The notes beneath the pieces are model-generated. The model made no database searches, was not told where the DNA came from, and saw only the letters and a program-made list of their open reading frames with translations. Positions 4,276-5,134 of a stretch of 5,134 nt of DNA are shown in pieces. Origin of the DNA: a bacterium (GTDB lineage Bacteria > Patescibacteriota > Patescibacteriia > JAACEG01). Within the stretch, counting starts at the first letter, position 1. Each line of letters begins with the position of its first letter. The stretch is from contig JALULG010000041.1 in NCBI GenBank assembly GCA_027040785.1, positions 1-5,134 on the forward strand, given 5' to 3'. The position numbers and the translations under genes are program-made.

Positions 4276-4851
4276 ATGATAAATAAAAAGCTTTTTGATT
4301 ATTTGACTAAAAAATATAATGATTTTACAAAATCTCGTCGCATTTTAATCAGTGAAACCGCTGATATTTTGTCCGCTTCAAAACAGGCGATTTTCGCTTA
4401 TCATCGCAAAGATGAAAAAGAAGGAGATAAACTTTTAAAAAAAGCGGAAGAGGGTCTGAAAAGTATTGATAAACGTTTTATTAAAAAGAATCCTTCTTTA
4501 TTGTTGGAAGGTTCTTTGAAAGCGGCTCAAGAAGAGTTTATGGAAGCGAAGTTTTTTAATGATGTTTTGAAAAAGAAAAAATTGGACTTAATGAAAGGGG
4601 TTGAAATTAATTTTGAAAGTTATTTTGGCGGACTTTGTGATTTAACCGGTGAATTGGTTAGAAAAGCTGTTAATTTGGCTTCTGAGGGGAAAATTAGGGA
4701 AGTTAAAAGATTGAAGAAGGTTATTGAATCAATTATAAAAGAACTGATAAAATTTAATTTGGTCGGTCATTTAAGAGTTAAATATGACCAAGCTAAAAAT
4801 AACCTCAAAAAAATTGAGGAAATTTGTTATGATATTAAAATAAAGAAATAA
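4276..4851 (+). CDS. Translin/TRAX family protein, putative RNase
   Basis: A 191-residue, mostly helical, Lys-rich protein of the translin/TRAX superfamily. Eukaryotic translin-TRAX (C3PO) is an RNA-binding endoribonuclease that removes the siRNA passenger strand and trims tRNA precursors; archaeal relatives form similar octamers. Diagnostic features are the early helix with RRILISETADILSASKQAI at 21-39, AAQEEFMEAKFF at 83-94, the signature YFGGLCDLTGELVRKAVN at 116-133, and LRVKYDQAKNNLKKIEEICY at 166-185, matching the TRAX C-terminal helix. Acidic residues at the TRAX-type active site appear kept: Glu86 or Glu87 and Glu90 in the mid helix, and Asp171 near the end. That suggests a TRAX-like active protein, though exact alignment is needed. 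Such genes are rare in typical bacteria but, as I recall, occur in CPR genomes. The ATG follows an A/T-rich stretch with no SD. An unknown ORF follows 6 nt later in the same frame. Confidence 0.85.
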   Translation: MINKKLFDYLTKKYNDFTKSRRILISETADILSASKQAIFAYHRKDEKEGDKLLKKAEEGLKSIDKRFIKKNPSLLLEGSLKAAQEEFMEAKFFNDVLKKKKLDLMKGVEINFESYFGGLCDLTGELVRKAVNLASEGKIREVKRLKKVIESIIKELIKFNLVGHLRVKYDQAKNNLKKIEEICYDIKIKK

Positions 4852-4857
4852 TTTTTT

Positions 4858-5134
4858 ATGCCTCCTTTATTTGAAAATCAAAATTTTAAAGAGGAAGATT
4901 TAAAAGAAAAAACAATCGGTGATCTTTGGGTTAAAATGCAAAATATTAATGACGATAAGGAAAAAGAAGAAATTAAGAATGAATTGATTCTTGAATTGTT
5001 GCCGGAAGTAATTGCTTTAATTAAAGAAGATCCCAAAAAAAGACAAAAGAAAATAAATTTTTATTGCGTAAAAGTATTTAATAAGTACGTTGATGAAATC
5101 GGCCTGGATTTTTGGGTTGCAGATGAGTTAATGG
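4858..5134 (+). CDS. Hypothetical protein, 3' end beyond the window
   Basis: I do not recognise this protein. The frame is open from ATG 4858 to the window end, giving 92 residues. It starts MPPLFENQNFKEEDLKEKTI, followed by a charged helical stretch with DDKEKEEIKNELILELLPEV and then an aromatic stretch KKINFYCVKVFNKYVDEIGL followed by DFWVADELM. There is no signal peptide or membrane segment in the visible part. Codon use and AT content match its neighbours, and the 6-nt gap after the translin-like gene implies co-transcription. The start is the first ATG after the upstream TAA in the same frame, with no SD. A role in the same process as the translin-like protein is possible from the operon alone, but nothing in the sequence shows it. 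Confidence 0.75.
   Translation, partial: MPPLFENQNFKEEDLKEKTIGDLWVKMQNINDDKEKEEIKNELILELLPEVIALIKEDPKKRQKKINFYCVKVFNKYVDEIGLDFWVADELM

Noticed and set aside
1..5134. Genome-wide UGA reassignment to Gly (code 25) or Trp (code 4)
   Set aside because: None of the seven complete genes contains an in-frame TGA, and Trp is TGG throughout. In genomes with a reassigned code UGA is common inside genes. TAA-only stop use is compatible with it but also expected from AT richness.
1..5134. tRNA or rRNA genes, CRISPR arrays, insertion sequences
   Set aside because: No cloverleaf, rRNA core, regularly spaced repeats or transposase-like coding sequence was seen on either strand.

Overview
The window comes from an AT-rich bacterium (roughly 30% GC by eye). 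Genes are tightly packed and nearly all lack a Shine-Dalgarno (SD) sequence; every long gene ends in TAA. A bacterial translin/TRAX homologue and an MltG with the motif LQSCAT suggest a lineage of the Candidate Phyla Radiation (Patescibacteria). This is inference from gene content and style; there is no rRNA or marker phylogeny here.

Layout, all on the + strand. (1) Positions 58-2670 form a compact operon: riboflavin synthase (ribE), lumazine synthase (ribH), the membrane-anchored lytic transglycosylase MltG, and a DJ-1/PfpI family protein, with gaps of 6, 1 and 5 nt. A possible tail of an upstream gene ends at 53. (2) Positions 2697-3956 are the rplJ-rplL unit. It has an extended -10 promoter, an L10 leader RNA whose closing stem overlaps a small intrinsic terminator, L10, L7/L12, and a long hairpin terminator. 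(3) Positions 3969-4177 are an unusual cassette: the only strong SD in the window, a short Cys-rich ORF, an in-frame TGA exactly where the fourth Cys of a CxxC-x9-CxxC zinc knuckle would fall, a nested RNA hairpin starting at that TGA, an open frame of 28 more codons, and a terminator. (4) Positions 4276-5134 carry the translin/TRAX-like gene followed 6 nt later by an unrecognised ORF cut by the window end.

The first operon joins the last two steps of riboflavin synthesis to cell-wall processing and a stress/repair protein; no functional link is evident beyond co-transcription. The rplJL unit makes the ribosomal stalk and appears to be autoregulated through its leader. Here rplL is not followed by rpoB.

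The most interesting item is the 3980-4159 ORF. The sequence fits UGA recoding, possibly as selenocysteine: CxxU motif, a hairpin with a GUU loop 19 nt after the UGA, and raised GC. It also fits a nonsense-truncated zinc-ribbon gene or a short ORF with a structured 3' end. No selenocysteine machinery is visible in this window, so this remains a hypothesis.
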